A stretch of DNA of 24,934 nt from JBMOLL01 sp049325415 (GCA_049325415.1 JBMOLL010000005.1:1-24934), one strand, 5' to 3'. Counted from the stretch's first letter, positions 6,323-15,723 are shown. Program-made: numbers and translations. The notes: generated by a model from the sequence alone, not told the origin.

Positions 6323-7705
6323 ATGAAGAATTTGACAGAGGTTAAAGGGTTCATCAGGAGCCATGCCGGTACCCTTTTCCTTACAGGAGTTCTGACGATG
6401 ATGATATCTTCATGCAACCCCGATAACAACAAGCTCGGCCGCGATCTGCTTCCGCCGGATGATAATATGTCTGTTTATTACGATACCATTGGCGACATCA
6501 GCACCTTTCCGGTTTTTGCCAATCACATCCGCTCCTCGGAAACCTACGGGAATCCCCAGGCAAGCCGCACTTTCCTTCTCGGAAGCAGAAAAGACAGCAT
6601 CTTCGGCAAGGCCCGCGCCGAGATCGTTACCCAGTATGATCTGTCGAATGCGGTAGTTTTTGGTCCGAACATGGCCATCGATTCTGTGATGTTGTGGATG
6701 TATTTTTCCAGTGTGGAGGGAGATACGCTGACGCCTTTTCATATCAGGGTATTCGAATTTACCGATGATATTTACATGGATTCCGTGTATTACTCCGATT
6801 ACGATGTAAGCGGAAAATACGACCCGGTTCCGCTGGTCGATCAGTTCATCCTCCCCGTATCCGACAGTCTTTATGCTTTCCGTATTGCCGACAGCGACTT
6901 CAGGAACAGGATCCTGAATCCGGAGCACGATTCGGTTTTTGTTTCGGATTCCATTTTTAAATTGTATTTCAAGGGCTTGTATATTACCGCAGAACCGGTT
7001 GTACCAGTCACTTCCTTCAGCCGCATTCAGCTTTCCAATGCCTATACAAGGCTGGGGATCCATTATACCTCCGACAGCGTCGATGTCGATACCACGGACG
7101 CAGCGGAATACGCCTGGTATTTCTTTAACATCAACGAATATTATTCCCAGAAAATCAATATTTACCGGCACGATTTTACCGGTACCGCCATCGGCAAACA
7201 GTTGGACAATGAAGCCTATGGCTCTGATTTCCTTTATGTTCAGGGGATGTCGGGGGTAAACACCAAAATCCGCTTTAACGGGCTTGAGAGCTGGAAAGAC
7301 AGTGGGACAATCGCCATAAACAGTGCCTATCTGACCCTGGAGGTGGTGCCTGAAGAAATTTCCGGAATCCCTCAAACCGAATGGCCGTCTCAGTTGTTTC
7401 TATTATCGCAGATGAAGGACAGCACCTACCAGGCCGTATATGATTATCTGATCAACTCGACTGTTTTCGGGGGCAAACTGGAAAAAATCGCCACGGGAAA
7501 TGTATTTGTCAGTGATTCGATTTATGTATACAGGTTTAATATCGGACTTCAGCTTCAGTCGATGATTGACGGTTCCAGTGACAACACCGACCTGATCCTT
7601 CAGGTTTATAATCCACTGTCGAATCCGGGCATCGTGAAACTATGGAGCAACTATGCCGATAGAAAAGGGCGTCTTAAGCTGGAAGTTGTATATTCAAAAC
7701 TGTAG
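6323..7705 (+). CDS. DUF4270 family lipoprotein
   Basis: A 460-residue predicted lipoprotein. A basic N-terminus and a hydrophobic stretch (TLFLTGVLTMMISS) end in Cys31, an acceptable lipobox (I-S-S-C). The segment just after it, KLGRDLLPPDDNMSVYYDT, is typical of the Bacteroidota DUF4270 family, as is the NAxLTLEV-like strand later (NSAYLTLEVVPEE). The mature part is rich in Asp, Ser and Tyr and in predicted beta strands. Its location should be the periplasmic side of the inner membrane or the outer membrane. The function of the family is not known to me. It lies between the GT5-like gene (14-base gap) and glmS (3-base gap), so it is co-transcribed with amino-sugar synthesis, which hints at an envelope role. 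Confidence 0.88.
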   Translation: MKNLTEVKGFIRSHAGTLFLTGVLTMMISSCNPDNNKLGRDLLPPDDNMSVYYDTIGDISTFPVFANHIRSSETYGNPQASRTFLLGSRKDSIFGKARAEIVTQYDLSNAVVFGPNMAIDSVMLWMYFSSVEGDTLTPFHIRVFEFTDDIYMDSVYYSDYDVSGKYDPVPLVDQFILPVSDSLYAFRIADSDFRNRILNPEHDSVFVSDSIFKLYFKGLYITAEPVVPVTSFSRIQLSNAYTRLGIHYTSDSVDVDTTDAAEYAWYFFNINEYYSQKINIYRHDFTGTAIGKQLDNEAYGSDFLYVQGMSGVNTKIRFNGLESWKDSGTIAINSAYLTLEVVPEEISGIPQTEWPSQLFLLSQMKDSTYQAVYDYLINSTVFGGKLEKIATGNVFVSDSIYVYRFNIGLQLQSMIDGSSDNTDLILQVYNPLSNPGIVKLWSNYADRKGRLKLEVVYSKL

Positions 7706-7708
7706 CTT

Positions 7709-9544
7709 ATGTGTGGAATTGTTGGTTATATCGGGAACAGAAATGCATACCCGGTTTTGCTGAAGGGGCTGAAACGACTTGAATACAGAGGATATGATTC
7801 AGCCGGTGTTGCACTTCTGAACGGTGATGTGAACATCTATAAGAAAAAGGGAAAAGTTTCGGATCTGGAAGAATTTGTTGTGGGGAACGACCTTGGCGGA
7901 TCGATCGGGATCGGCCACACCCGCTGGGCCACGCATGGCGAACCGAACGACCGGAATGCCCATCCGCATCATTCACAAAACCTGCATTTCACGATTATTC
8001 ATAACGGGATCATTGAGAATTTCTCCAATCTGAAAAAGAGCCTGATCGAACAGGGCTATACCTTTTACAGTGAAACCGATACCGAAGTACTCGCCAATCT
8101 CATCGAATATATCTACCTGTCGCAAAAGGTAAGTGCTGAAATTGCCGTCAGGCTTGCCCTGTCGAAAGTAATTGGTGCCTACGGACTGGTGGTGATCTGC
8201 AAGGATGAACCCGATATGCTTATTGCTGCCCGGAAAAGTAGTCCGCTCGTGATCGGCCTCGGGAACAAGGAATATTTTGTTGCCAGTGATGCCACTCCGA
8301 TCGTGGAATACACCGACCGTGTGATCTACCTGAACAACGACGATGTGGCGATCATCCGCCGGGATGAGATGGTACTGAAGACCATCATGAATGATATCCT
8401 GGAGCCGAATATACAGACACTTGATCTGGGGATCTCGGAGATTGAAAAGAACGGGTACGACCATTTCATGCTCAAGGAGATCTTCGAACAGCCCCGTTCT
8501 ATAAAAGATACCTTCAGGGGAAGGCTTGCCCCCGATTTCAGCGATGTACACCTTGGCGGTCTGCACGCCGTAAGGGAAGAACTGATCCATGCCAACCGGA
8601 TTGTGATCATTGCCTGTGGCACCTCATGGCACGCCGGACTGGTTGGCGAATACCTTTTTGAAGATATTGCGCGTATTCCCGTGGAAGTGGAGTATGCCTC
8701 GGAATTCAGGTATCGTAATCCGCTGATCAACAAGGGCGATATTGTGATCGCCATCAGTCAGAGCGGTGAAACAGCCGATACCCTGGCTGCCATCCAGCTG
8801 GCCAAAGAAAAAGGGGCCCTTGTACTGGGGATCTGCAATGTGGCCGGTTCCAGCATTTCCAGGGAAACCCATGCCGGGGTGTATACCCACGCCGGGCCGG
8901 AAATCGGGGTGGCTTCTACCAAAGCCTTTACCGCACAGGTAACCGTGCTGACCATGATGGCCCTCATGATCGGGGAAGCCAAAAAACTGCTGAGTACTGA
9001 GCGTTTTCGTTACCTCGTGAAGGAACTACATGATATTCCAGACAAAATTGAGGAGATTCTTACCCACAATAAGGAATTCATGAAGATTGCCGGTATCTAT
9101 AAAGATACCCGGAACGCCCTGTATCTCGGTCGCGGCCTTTCGTTCCCCGTGGCACTGGAAGGTGCGCTCAAGCTGAAAGAGATTTCCTACATTCATGCCG
9201 AAGGTTACCCGGCAGCCGAAATGAAACACGGCCCGATCGCCCTTATCGATCAGAATATGCCGGTGGTGTTCATCGCGACGCGGGACAAGTCGTATGAGAA
9301 GATTATCAGCAATATCCAGGAAGTTAAAGCCCGAAACGGAATCGTGATTGCCATTGTTACCGAAGGCGACGAGGAGATCGTCAAGATGGCCGATCATGTT
9401 ATCGAGATTCCTCCGACCGATGATATTCTTACTTCACTGCTGGCTGTTGTGCCGCTGCAGCTCATCGCCTATCATATCGCCGTGATGCGCGGATGCAATG
9501 TGGATCAGCCCAGGAACCTGGCCAAATCGGTTACCGTCGAATAA
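7709..9544 (+). CDS. glmS: Glutamine-fructose-6-phosphate aminotransferase (isomerizing)
   Basis: GlmS makes glucosamine 6-phosphate from fructose 6-phosphate and glutamine, the committed step to UDP-GlcNAc. The protein is 611 residues, normal length. Cys2, freed by Met removal, is the glutaminase nucleophile (MCGIVGYIG), with GHTRWATHG and HNGIIENF following. Two SIS sugar-isomerase domains follow, from about residue 290 (IVIIACGTSWHAG, SQSGETADT) and from about 465 (LGRGLSFPVALEGALKLKEISY). The C-terminus DQPRNLAKSVTVE is the standard one. I see no glmS ribozyme; only three bases separate it from the DUF4270 gene. It ends 34 bases from the converging rfbB. Its product feeds the UDP-GlcNAc-consuming operon on the opposite strand. 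Confidence 0.98.
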   Translation: MCGIVGYIGNRNAYPVLLKGLKRLEYRGYDSAGVALLNGDVNIYKKKGKVSDLEEFVVGNDLGGSIGIGHTRWATHGEPNDRNAHPHHSQNLHFTIIHNGIIENFSNLKKSLIEQGYTFYSETDTEVLANLIEYIYLSQKVSAEIAVRLALSKVIGAYGLVVICKDEPDMLIAARKSSPLVIGLGNKEYFVASDATPIVEYTDRVIYLNNDDVAIIRRDEMVLKTIMNDILEPNIQTLDLGISEIEKNGYDHFMLKEIFEQPRSIKDTFRGRLAPDFSDVHLGGLHAVREELIHANRIVIIACGTSWHAGLVGEYLFEDIARIPVEVEYASEFRYRNPLINKGDIVIAISQSGETADTLAAIQLAKEKGALVLGICNVAGSSISRETHAGVYTHAGPEIGVASTKAFTAQVTVLTMMALMIGEAKKLLSTERFRYLVKELHDIPDKIEEILTHNKEFMKIAGIYKDTRNALYLGRGLSFPVALEGALKLKEISYIHAEGYPAAEMKHGPIALIDQNMPVVFIATRDKSYEKIISNIQEVKARNGIVIAIVTEGDEEIVKMADHVIEIPPTDDILTSLLAVVPLQLIAYHIAVMRGCNVDQPRNLAKSVTVE

Positions 9545-9578
9545 ATCCGGATCTCTTCTGAAGCCGGGAAAGCTGCCT

Positions 9579-10637
9579 TTACCTTTTATGGTACTGGTTC
9601 TCGTAGTATTTCTCGTACTCTCCCGATACGACGTTGTTCAGCCATAACTCATTGGCCAGGTACCAGTCGACCGTTTTTTCCAGCCCTTCCTCAAACTGCA
9701 GGGAGGGTTTCCAGCCCAGTTCGCGCGTCAGTTTCGCGGGATCAATGGCATATCGCAGGTCGTGCCCGGCGCGGTCCCTGACAAAGGTGATCAGTTGTTC
9801 GGAGCTTCCTTCTTCCTTTCCCAGCTTGCGGTCCATGATGCGGCAAAGGAGCCGGATAAGGTCGATGTTCCTCCATTCGTTCATTCCCCCGATATTGTAG
9901 GTTTCCCCGGGCCGGCCGTGATGCAGGATCGTATCAATGGCGCGGGCATGGTCGGTAACATACAGCCAGTCGCGGATATTTTCCCCCTTGCCGTAGACAG
10001 GCAGGGGTTTGCCCATACGTATATTGTTGATCGCCAGCGGAATCAGTTTCTCAGGGAACTGGTTCGGTCCGTAGTTGTTGCTGCAGTTGGAAATCACTGC
10101 GGGCAGTCCGAAGGTATTGTGATAGGCCCTGACCATATGATCGGAACTTGCTTTTGCAGCAGAGTAGGGACTGCGGGGGTCATAGGGTGTCGATTCGGTG
10201 AAGAATCCCTCTTCACCCAGACTTCCGTAAACCTCATCGGTGGAGATGTGGTAGAACAATTTCCCGGCGTAGTCATCCTTCCATTTCGTCCTGCAGGCAT
10301 TCAGCAGGTTCACCGTTCCGATCACATTGGTATAGACAAAGTCGGTCGGGTTGGTGATCGACCGGTCGACATGCGATTCGGCCGCCAGGTGGATCACGGT
10401 GTCGATGGGATGCTCGTCGAAGAGACGGTTTATAAAGCCGGTATCCACGATATCCCCCTTTACAAAGAGATAATTGGGCGACCGGTCGATATCGGCAAGG
10501 TTCTCAAGGTTACCGGCATAGGTCAGCTTATCCAGGTTCACAATCCTGTAGTCCGGATAATTGGTCACAAAAAGCCTGACCACATGTGAACCGATAAACC
10601 CGGCACCTCCGGTGATTAAGATGGTTTTTTCCGGCAT
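9579..10637 (-). CDS. rfbB: dTDP-glucose 4,6-dehydratase
   Basis: An extended SDR enzyme predicted to convert dTDP-glucose to dTDP-4-keto-6-deoxyglucose with bound NAD. The 352 residues include TGGAGFIGSH at the N-terminus, the catalytic STDEVYGSLG (Thr-Asp-Glu) and the YxxxK pair in SPYSAAKASSDH, and RDWLYVTDHARA. The Asp-Glu pair after Thr is what separates dehydratases from epimerases. The frame stays open to 10790, but that extension overlaps galE. I take the ATG at 10637, preceded by AAGGA and seven bases after the galE stop. It is last in the sugar-nucleotide operon. No rfbA, rfbC or rfbD is nearby, so the end product is undefined. Confidence 0.94.
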   Translation of the reverse strand: MPEKTILITGGAGFIGSHVVRLFVTNYPDYRIVNLDKLTYAGNLENLADIDRSPNYLFVKGDIVDTGFINRLFDEHPIDTVIHLAAESHVDRSITNPTDFVYTNVIGTVNLLNACRTKWKDDYAGKLFYHISTDEVYGSLGEEGFFTESTPYDPRSPYSAAKASSDHMVRAYHNTFGLPAVISNCSNNYGPNQFPEKLIPLAINNIRMGKPLPVYGKGENIRDWLYVTDHARAIDTILHHGRPGETYNIGGMNEWRNIDLIRLLCRIMDRKLGKEEGSSEQLITFVRDRAGHDLRYAIDPAKLTRELGWKPSLQFEEGLEKTVDWYLANELWLNNVVSGEYEKYYENQYHKR

Positions 10638-10644
10638 TCCTTTC

Positions 10645-11667
10645 TTATTTGTTCCTGATCTTCTTTTCCCAGTTCCAGGCAGAAAGAAGTGTTTCATCCA
10701 GGCTTTTTTCTGCTTTCCAGCCAAGTTCATTGTTGGCGAAGTGCGGGTCGGCATAGACTTTCTCGACATCCCCTTCGCGCCGGCCCACAACCCGGTATTT
10801 CAGTTTTACACCGGCGGCCCGCTCAAAGGATGCGATCACCTCGAATACGGACACACCCTTTCCCGTGCCCAGGTTGAAGATTTCAAAGGCTTTTTTCTGT
10901 TTTCCTCCCAGCATGCGCTCAATGGCCACCACATGAGCCCGGGCCAGGTCCACCACATTGATGTAATCCCTGATGGCAGAGCCGTCGGGGGTAGAGTAAT
11001 CGTCGCCAAAGACCTTCAGTTCGTCGCGCAGGCCAATAGCCGTCTGGGTGATGAACGGTACCAGGTTGTTCGGAACACCCAGGGGCAGCTCACCGATCTG
11101 TGCGGAAGGATGAGCACCCACGGGATTGAAATAGCGCAGTGAAATGAAGCGCAGGTCGGGTGACGGGATCAGAACATCCTGCAGGATCTCCTCGGCAATC
11201 TGTTTGGTATTCCCGTAGGGTGAGGTGGCCTTCTTAACCGGGGCGTTCTCGGCTACCGGAAGGGTATCTGGTTCGCCATATACCGTACAGGAGGAGGAAA
11301 AGACCATATGATCCACCCTGAATTGATTCATGGCTTCAATGAGATGGATCAGGGAGTTCAGGTTATTCTGGTAATAGTCGAGCGGCTTCATCACGCTTTC
11401 TCCAACAGCCTTAAAAGCGGCAAAATGGATGATGGCTTTGAGGTCGGTATACTTCCGGAAGAGGCCGAATGTGGCTTCCCGGTCACGAAGATCGGCCTGG
11501 ACGAATTCCGGCCTTTTACCGGTAATGGCCTCTATTCCGTCAAGTACGCCGATGTCGGAGTTGGAAAGGTTGTCGATGATCACCACCTCGTATCCCGATT
11601 GCATCAGTTCAACTACCGTGTGCGATCCGATGTAGCCCGTCCCTCCGGTTACCAGAATTCTGCTCAT
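10645..11667 (-). CDS. galE: UDP-glucose/UDP-GlcNAc 4-epimerase
   Basis: Extended SDR epimerase interconverting UDP-glucose and UDP-galactose, and in many homologues the N-acetylated forms as well. The 340-residue protein has the NAD-binding TGGTGYIGSH at residues 7-16, the serine cluster VFSSSCTVYG, and the catalytic Tyr151/Lys155 in SPYGNTK. RDYINVVDLARAH is the usual late signature. It follows the wbpA-like gene by 21 bases and precedes rfbB by seven. In this company it may act on UDP-GlcNAc or a uronic derivative, but sequence alone does not fix the substrate. Confidence 0.93.
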   Translation of the reverse strand: MSRILVTGGTGYIGSHTVVELMQSGYEVVIIDNLSNSDIGVLDGIEAITGKRPEFVQADLRDREATFGLFRKYTDLKAIIHFAAFKAVGESVMKPLDYYQNNLNSLIHLIEAMNQFRVDHMVFSSSCTVYGEPDTLPVAENAPVKKATSPYGNTKQIAEEILQDVLIPSPDLRFISLRYFNPVGAHPSAQIGELPLGVPNNLVPFITQTAIGLRDELKVFGDDYSTPDGSAIRDYINVVDLARAHVVAIERMLGGKQKKAFEIFNLGTGKGVSVFEVIASFERAAGVKLKYRVVGRREGDVEKVYADPHFANNELGWKAEKSLDETLLSAWNWEKKIRNK

Positions 11668-11688
11668 GATCTGCGTCCGTTAGGCCTT

Positions 11689-12978
11689 TTACAGGCTCCA
11701 GTATTTGAGATCCTTAATTTTATCGCGGTACAGACCTTTCAGGTCGGCAACAAGAGCGTTCTGCACGGTAATGGATTTCAGGTACTCTTCCGAAAGATCG
11801 GTATATTCCCTATGGCTGACAGCTATAACGACAGCGTGATAGGGAGCATTGACCGACGGGGAGAGATGGTATCCGTATTCCTCATGAATTTCTTCGGGAG
11901 AGGCATGGGGATCAATCACGTCGACATGGAGACCGAAACGCTTCAGTTCCCAGATGACATCAGCAACCTTGGAGTTACGGATATCACTGACATTTTCCTT
12001 GAAGGTGGTTCCCATAACCAGTACCCGGCAGTCCTTTATATTCGCAAAGGTCTCGTTCAGGATATAGATCACCCTTCCGGCGACATAGGCAGCCATCCCG
12101 TCGTTAATCGCACGGCCCGAGTTGATAATCTGGGCATGATGACCGTAAAGGGCTGATTTGTAGGTGAGATAGTACGGGTCAACACCGATACAGTGTCCGC
12201 CCACCAGACCGGGTGAGAAGGGCAGGAAGTTCCATTTCGTGCCTGCTGCTTCCAGGACCTCGTAGGTGTTGATATCCATCTTGTCGAAGATCATCGACAA
12301 CTCGTTCATAAAGGCGATGTTGATATCGCGCTGGGTATTTTCGATAATCTTGGCGGCTTCGGCTACCTTGATGGAACTGGCGCGGTGCACACCGGCTTCG
12401 ATCACCAGTTCGTAGGTGAGGGCAATTTCCTCGGCCGATTCGGCATCGCAACCTGAAGTTACCTTGGTGATTTTGGTCAGGGTATGCTTCCTGTCGCCCG
12501 GGTTGATCCTTTCCGGTGAAAAGCCCACTTTAAAGTCGCTGACAAATTTTAATCCCGATTTATCTTCCAGGATAGGAATACAGTCTTCCTCGGTGCAGCC
12601 CGGATAAACGGTGGATTCATATACCACATAATCACCCTTTTTCAGCACTTTCCCTACAGTTTCCGTAGCCGACAGCAGCGGTTTGAGGTCGGGTTTTTTA
12701 TAATCATCGATGGGGGTAGGAACGGCGACGATGAAGAAGGCAGCCTCACGAAGTACATCGAGGTCGGTGGTAAAGGTGATGTCGCAGCCCTCGAAGGCAG
12801 AGGAGGGCAGTTCCTTACTCGGGTCGATGTTCTTTTTCATCAGTTCGATCCGGTCGGCCCTGATATCAAAACCGATAACGGAGATTTTTCTGGCAAATTC
12901 CAGGGCGATGGGCAATCCGACATATCCGAGTCCGATGACCGCCATCTTTTTTTCTTTGTTTACAAGTTTCTGGTACAT
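11689..12978 (-). CDS. wbpA: Nucleotide-sugar dehydrogenase, UDP-GlcNAc 6-dehydrogenase type (WbpA/TviB family)
   Basis: Predicted to oxidise UDP-GlcNAc (or UDP-GalNAc) twice with NAD+ to the uronic acid. The 429 residues show the Rossmann motif VIGLGYVGLP near residue 14-23, VAVPTPID at 85-91, the EAAKIIENTQRDINIAFMNE central helix (conserved Lys210 and Asn214) and catalytic Cys263 in GGHCIGVDPYYL. The -PYYLTYKS- sequence after the cysteine and the absence of the UDP-glucose-type GGxCxPKD pattern place it in the N-acetylhexosamine branch. It begins six bases after the wbpB-like gene. Met12 is a possible shorter start. It supplies step one of the diacetamido-uronic acid route. Confidence 0.92.
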   Translation of the reverse strand: MYQKLVNKEKKMAVIGLGYVGLPIALEFARKISVIGFDIRADRIELMKKNIDPSKELPSSAFEGCDITFTTDLDVLREAAFFIVAVPTPIDDYKKPDLKPLLSATETVGKVLKKGDYVVYESTVYPGCTEEDCIPILEDKSGLKFVSDFKVGFSPERINPGDRKHTLTKITKVTSGCDAESAEEIALTYELVIEAGVHRASSIKVAEAAKIIENTQRDINIAFMNELSMIFDKMDINTYEVLEAAGTKWNFLPFSPGLVGGHCIGVDPYYLTYKSALYGHHAQIINSGRAINDGMAAYVAGRVIYILNETFANIKDCRVLVMGTTFKENVSDIRNSKVADVIWELKRFGLHVDVIDPHASPEEIHEEYGYHLSPSVNAPYHAVVIAVSHREYTDLSEEYLKSITVQNALVADLKGLYRDKIKDLKYWSL

Positions 12979-12984
12979 GTTATT

Positions 12985-13932
12985 TTAAAATTCCAGGTTA
13001 TTACAAAATGGGTGATATTCTCCTTTCAGGCCAACCGGGCTGGAGTTCCGGATGGAATAGACTGTTTGAATGGAGGTGCGTGCTGCATCCACCGGAAAAC
13101 CGTTCCCGTTCAGGATCTCAATGTACGACTGGGTATGCAGGTCGGTAAAACCACCGCTGAATTCCATTTCTTCCCCGTCGACGGTGATGGAACGGTAGGT
13201 ACGCTGACCTTTTTGTTTTACTTCTTCAGGTACATCGTTGTAATCGATGCTGAGGAACCAGCGTACGCGTGCCCTTTCAAGTTCCAGGTATCCTGCGGCT
13301 TTGTCGGGTCTCATGACCTGTACAATGTTTTCCTTCACATTGCCGAAGATCCAGGTGAGCATATCGAAAAAATGAACCCCGATGTTGGTGGCCACTCCTC
13401 CTGATTTCTGGACATCTCCCTTCCAGGAGAAGTGATACCAGTTACCGCGGCTGGTGATATAGGACAGATCAATATCGTAGATCTTATCAGCGGGCCCGTT
13501 GAGGATCCTTTCCCTCAGTGCCACGATCGAAGGATGCAGCCTGAGCTGGAGGATGTTATAAACTCTTTTGCCGGTTTCCTTTTCATAATCCTGCAGGGCA
13601 TCAATATTCCACGGATTTAGAACAAGCGGCTTTTCACAGATGGCATCGGCACCGTTGCGCAGGGCAAAGCGGATATGTGAGTCGTGCAGGTAATTCGGGG
13701 AGCAGATACTGACATAATCCACCTTCCTGCCGGTCCGGCTGAGCTTGGAAATATGCCTGTCGAAGCGTTCAAATTCCACAAAGAAATCCGCCTCAGGGAA
13801 GTAACTGTCAATAAAGCCCACACTGTCGAACTTATCCAGCGCTGCAACCAGGAGATTTCCTGTCTCCCTGATTGCCTTTACATGCCTGATGGCGATGTAG
13901 CCGGCGATGCCGATCACTGCAAAATTTTTCAT
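12985..13932 (-). CDS. wbpB: UDP-GlcNAc-uronate 3-dehydrogenase (WbpB/WlbA-like, Gfo/Idh/MocA family)
   Basis: Predicted NAD-dependent oxidation at C3 of UDP-GlcNAc uronic acid, giving the 3-keto sugar for the aminotransferase. The 315-residue protein starts with FAVIGIAGYIAIRHVKAI; the AGYIAxRH variant of the Rossmann motif is characteristic of WlbA/WbpB. The conserved EKP is at residues 100-102 (CEKPLVLNP) and His187 lies in GGVATNIGVHFFD. The position between the acetyltransferase and the 6-dehydrogenase agrees with the pathway. The gap to the upstream acetyltransferase gene is 44 bases, the largest in the operon, but no promoter element is evident there. Confidence 0.91.
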   Translation of the reverse strand: MKNFAVIGIAGYIAIRHVKAIRETGNLLVAALDKFDSVGFIDSYFPEADFFVEFERFDRHISKLSRTGRKVDYVSICSPNYLHDSHIRFALRNGADAICEKPLVLNPWNIDALQDYEKETGKRVYNILQLRLHPSIVALRERILNGPADKIYDIDLSYITSRGNWYHFSWKGDVQKSGGVATNIGVHFFDMLTWIFGNVKENIVQVMRPDKAAGYLELERARVRWFLSIDYNDVPEEVKQKGQRTYRSITVDGEEMEFSGGFTDLHTQSYIEILNGNGFPVDAARTSIQTVYSIRNSSPVGLKGEYHPFCNNLEF

Positions 13933-13976
13933 CCGGTTTATATCGTTTTACTCATTCGTTTAACTCTCAGCTTCCA

Positions 13977-14564
13977 TTAGTCCACAGTTCCGGTCCTGGT
14001 CACCCTGTTGTCTGCCAGCCGGTACTGATCCCCGCTTTCCGGGCAGGTGGCGAATCCCTCTTTATTGAAATGCAGTTTATGCCCGTATTCGCTCATCCAT
14101 CCGGTCTGACGGGCAGGATTACCCACTACCAGGGCATAATCGGGCACATTCCGCGTCACCACGGCCCCGGCACCGATGAAAGCAAATTTACCAATGTCGT
14201 GCCCGCAGATGATGGTGGCATTGGCTCCGATACTGGCTCCCCTGCCAACCCTGGTCTGAAGGTACTGGTCCTTCCTGGCCACCGCGCTCCGGGGATTGAT
14301 CACATTGGTAAATACCATGGACGGACCGAGAAACACGTCGTCCTCACAGGTAACGCCCGTATAGATCGAAACATTATTCTGGACCTTGACATTTTTGCCG
14401 AGCACCACGCCGGGAGAGACCACTACATTCTGTCCGAGGTTGCAGCCTTCACCGATCACCGAACCACTCATAATATGGGTGAAATGCCATATCCGGGTTC
14501 CCTTGCCGATCGTGCAGTTTTCATCGATCACAGCCGTTTCGTGGGTAAAATAGTCTTTACTCAT
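13977..14564 (-). CDS. wbpD: UDP-2-acetamido-3-amino-glucuronate N-acetyltransferase (WbpD/WlbB-like)
   Basis: Predicted acetyl-CoA-dependent enzyme that acetylates the 3-amino group made by the WbpE-like transaminase. The 195 residues are dominated by hexapeptide repeats forming a left-handed beta helix, for example IGKGTRIWHFTHI, IGEGCNLGQNVVV and IGANATIICGHDIGKFAFIGAGAVV. The N-terminal THETAVIDENC and the GNPARQTGWMSEYGHKL close after the helix are typical of the family, and a short zinc-ribbon-free tail follows. The start overlaps the aminotransferase stop by four bases (ATGA), so the two consecutive pathway enzymes are translationally coupled. Confidence 0.92.
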   Translation of the reverse strand: MSKDYFTHETAVIDENCTIGKGTRIWHFTHIMSGSVIGEGCNLGQNVVVSPGVVLGKNVKVQNNVSIYTGVTCEDDVFLGPSMVFTNVINPRSAVARKDQYLQTRVGRGASIGANATIICGHDIGKFAFIGAGAVVTRNVPDYALVVGNPARQTGWMSEYGHKLHFNKEGFATCPESGDQYRLADNRVTRTGTVD

Positions 14565-15697
14565 ACGACGCCATTATAGAAGTCCCTGATGGATCCGGTA
14601 ATATATTGCAATTGCTCCTTATCGAGTTCGGTGTGCATGGGCAGAGAGAGTACACGCCGGCAAAGTTCCTCTGTCACGGGGAAATCACCCTCTTTATAGC
14701 CCAGGTCCTCATAGGCTTTCTGAAGATGGAGCCCGACCGGGTAATAAATCATCGACGGAATATTTTTATGCTCCAGATATTTCTTCAGTTCATCCCTTGA
14801 GTCGTCCATGATCTGCAGGGTGTACTGGTGGTAGATATGGGTCGAACGGGGATCGCGGAAAGGAATCTTCAGGGCAGGAATACCCTGGAGGCTGTTATTG
14901 TAGTATTCCGCAGCTTCCTCACGGGCCCTGTTGTACTGGTCAAGCCTTGGGAGCTTGGCTCTGAGGATGGCCGCCTGCATGGTGTCAAGTCTTGAGTTAA
15001 CGCCGACGAGATCGTAATAGTACCGACGGTTCATGCCATGGTTGATAATGGCTTTCAGCTTGTCGAGCAGGGCCTGGTCGTTGGAAAAGAGGGCTCCCCC
15101 GTCGCCATAGCAACCCAGGTTCTTTGAAGGGAAAAAGGATGTTGTGCCGATGGTCCCCATCAGTCCGGCCTTAACCGTCCGTCCGTCACTGAATGTATAT
15201 TCGGCTCCGGTTGCCTGGGCTGTATCCTCGATGACATGAAGTCCGTATTCAGCGGCAATCTTCATGATCCTTTCCATATCGGCACACTGCCCGAAAAGAT
15301 GAACCGGTACAATGGCCTTTGTGCGAGGTGTAAGCACCTGAAGCAACTGTTCGGGGTCGATATTGAAGGTTTCCCGGTTTACATCCGCCAGAACCGGTTT
15401 AAGCCTGAGCAGGCGTATCACTTCCACTGTCGCAATGAAGGTGAAAGGCGTGGTGATCACTTCATCACCGGGTTCCAGTCCGAGTGCCATCATGGCCACC
15501 TGCAGGGCATCGGTTCCGTTGGCGCAGGCTACCACACCCCTTGCCCCGAGGTATTCGGCAAGCTCCTGTTCAAAAGAACTGACGGCCGGTCCCTTGATAA
15601 ACGAGGTTTGATCGATTACCTCCTGAATAGCCTGGTCTATTTCGGTTTTTATATGAAGATACTGACCATGAAGGTCAACCATCCGGATCTCTTTCAT
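14561..15697 (-). CDS. wbpE: PLP-dependent sugar aminotransferase (WbpE-like, DegT/DnrJ/EryC1/StrS family)
   Basis: Predicted to transfer an amino group to the 3-keto sugar nucleotide made by the WbpB-like enzyme. From the ATG at 15697 the protein is 378 residues. Lys192 in FFPSKNLGCYGDGG is the PLP lysine, Asp158 in VIEDTAQATG contacts the pyridine nitrogen, and ANGTDALQ and PVHLFGQCADM are family signatures. The frame is open to 15835, but family members begin near MVDLHGQY, and the upstream part contains both this gene's promoter-like element (15724-15731) and the divergent patatin promoter. An ATG at 15709 adding four residues is equally possible. It is the first gene of the six-gene operon ending at rfbB. 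Confidence 0.92.
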   Translation of the reverse strand: MKEIRMVDLHGQYLHIKTEIDQAIQEVIDQTSFIKGPAVSSFEQELAEYLGARGVVACANGTDALQVAMMALGLEPGDEVITTPFTFIATVEVIRLLRLKPVLADVNRETFNIDPEQLLQVLTPRTKAIVPVHLFGQCADMERIMKIAAEYGLHVIEDTAQATGAEYTFSDGRTVKAGLMGTIGTTSFFPSKNLGCYGDGGALFSNDQALLDKLKAIINHGMNRRYYYDLVGVNSRLDTMQAAILRAKLPRLDQYNRAREEAAEYYNNSLQGIPALKIPFRDPRSTHIYHQYTLQIMDDSRDELKKYLEHKNIPSMIYYPVGLHLQKAYEDLGYKEGDFPVTEELCRRVLSLPMHTELDKEQLQYITGSIRDFYNGVV

Positions 15698-15723
15698 GAA
15701 TGCACTCATCGTTTTGGAGAGTA

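Noticed and set aside
9545..9578. Possible bidirectional terminator between convergent glmS and rfbB
   Set aside because: The 34-base gap has only a 4-bp CCGG pairing and no T tract in either direction, so no terminator is claimed.
10638..10790. 51-codon N-terminal extension of rfbB
   Set aside because: It overlaps galE coding sequence, has no family similarity, and the ATG at 10637 has a good ribosome-binding-like AAGGA and a normal family N-terminus.
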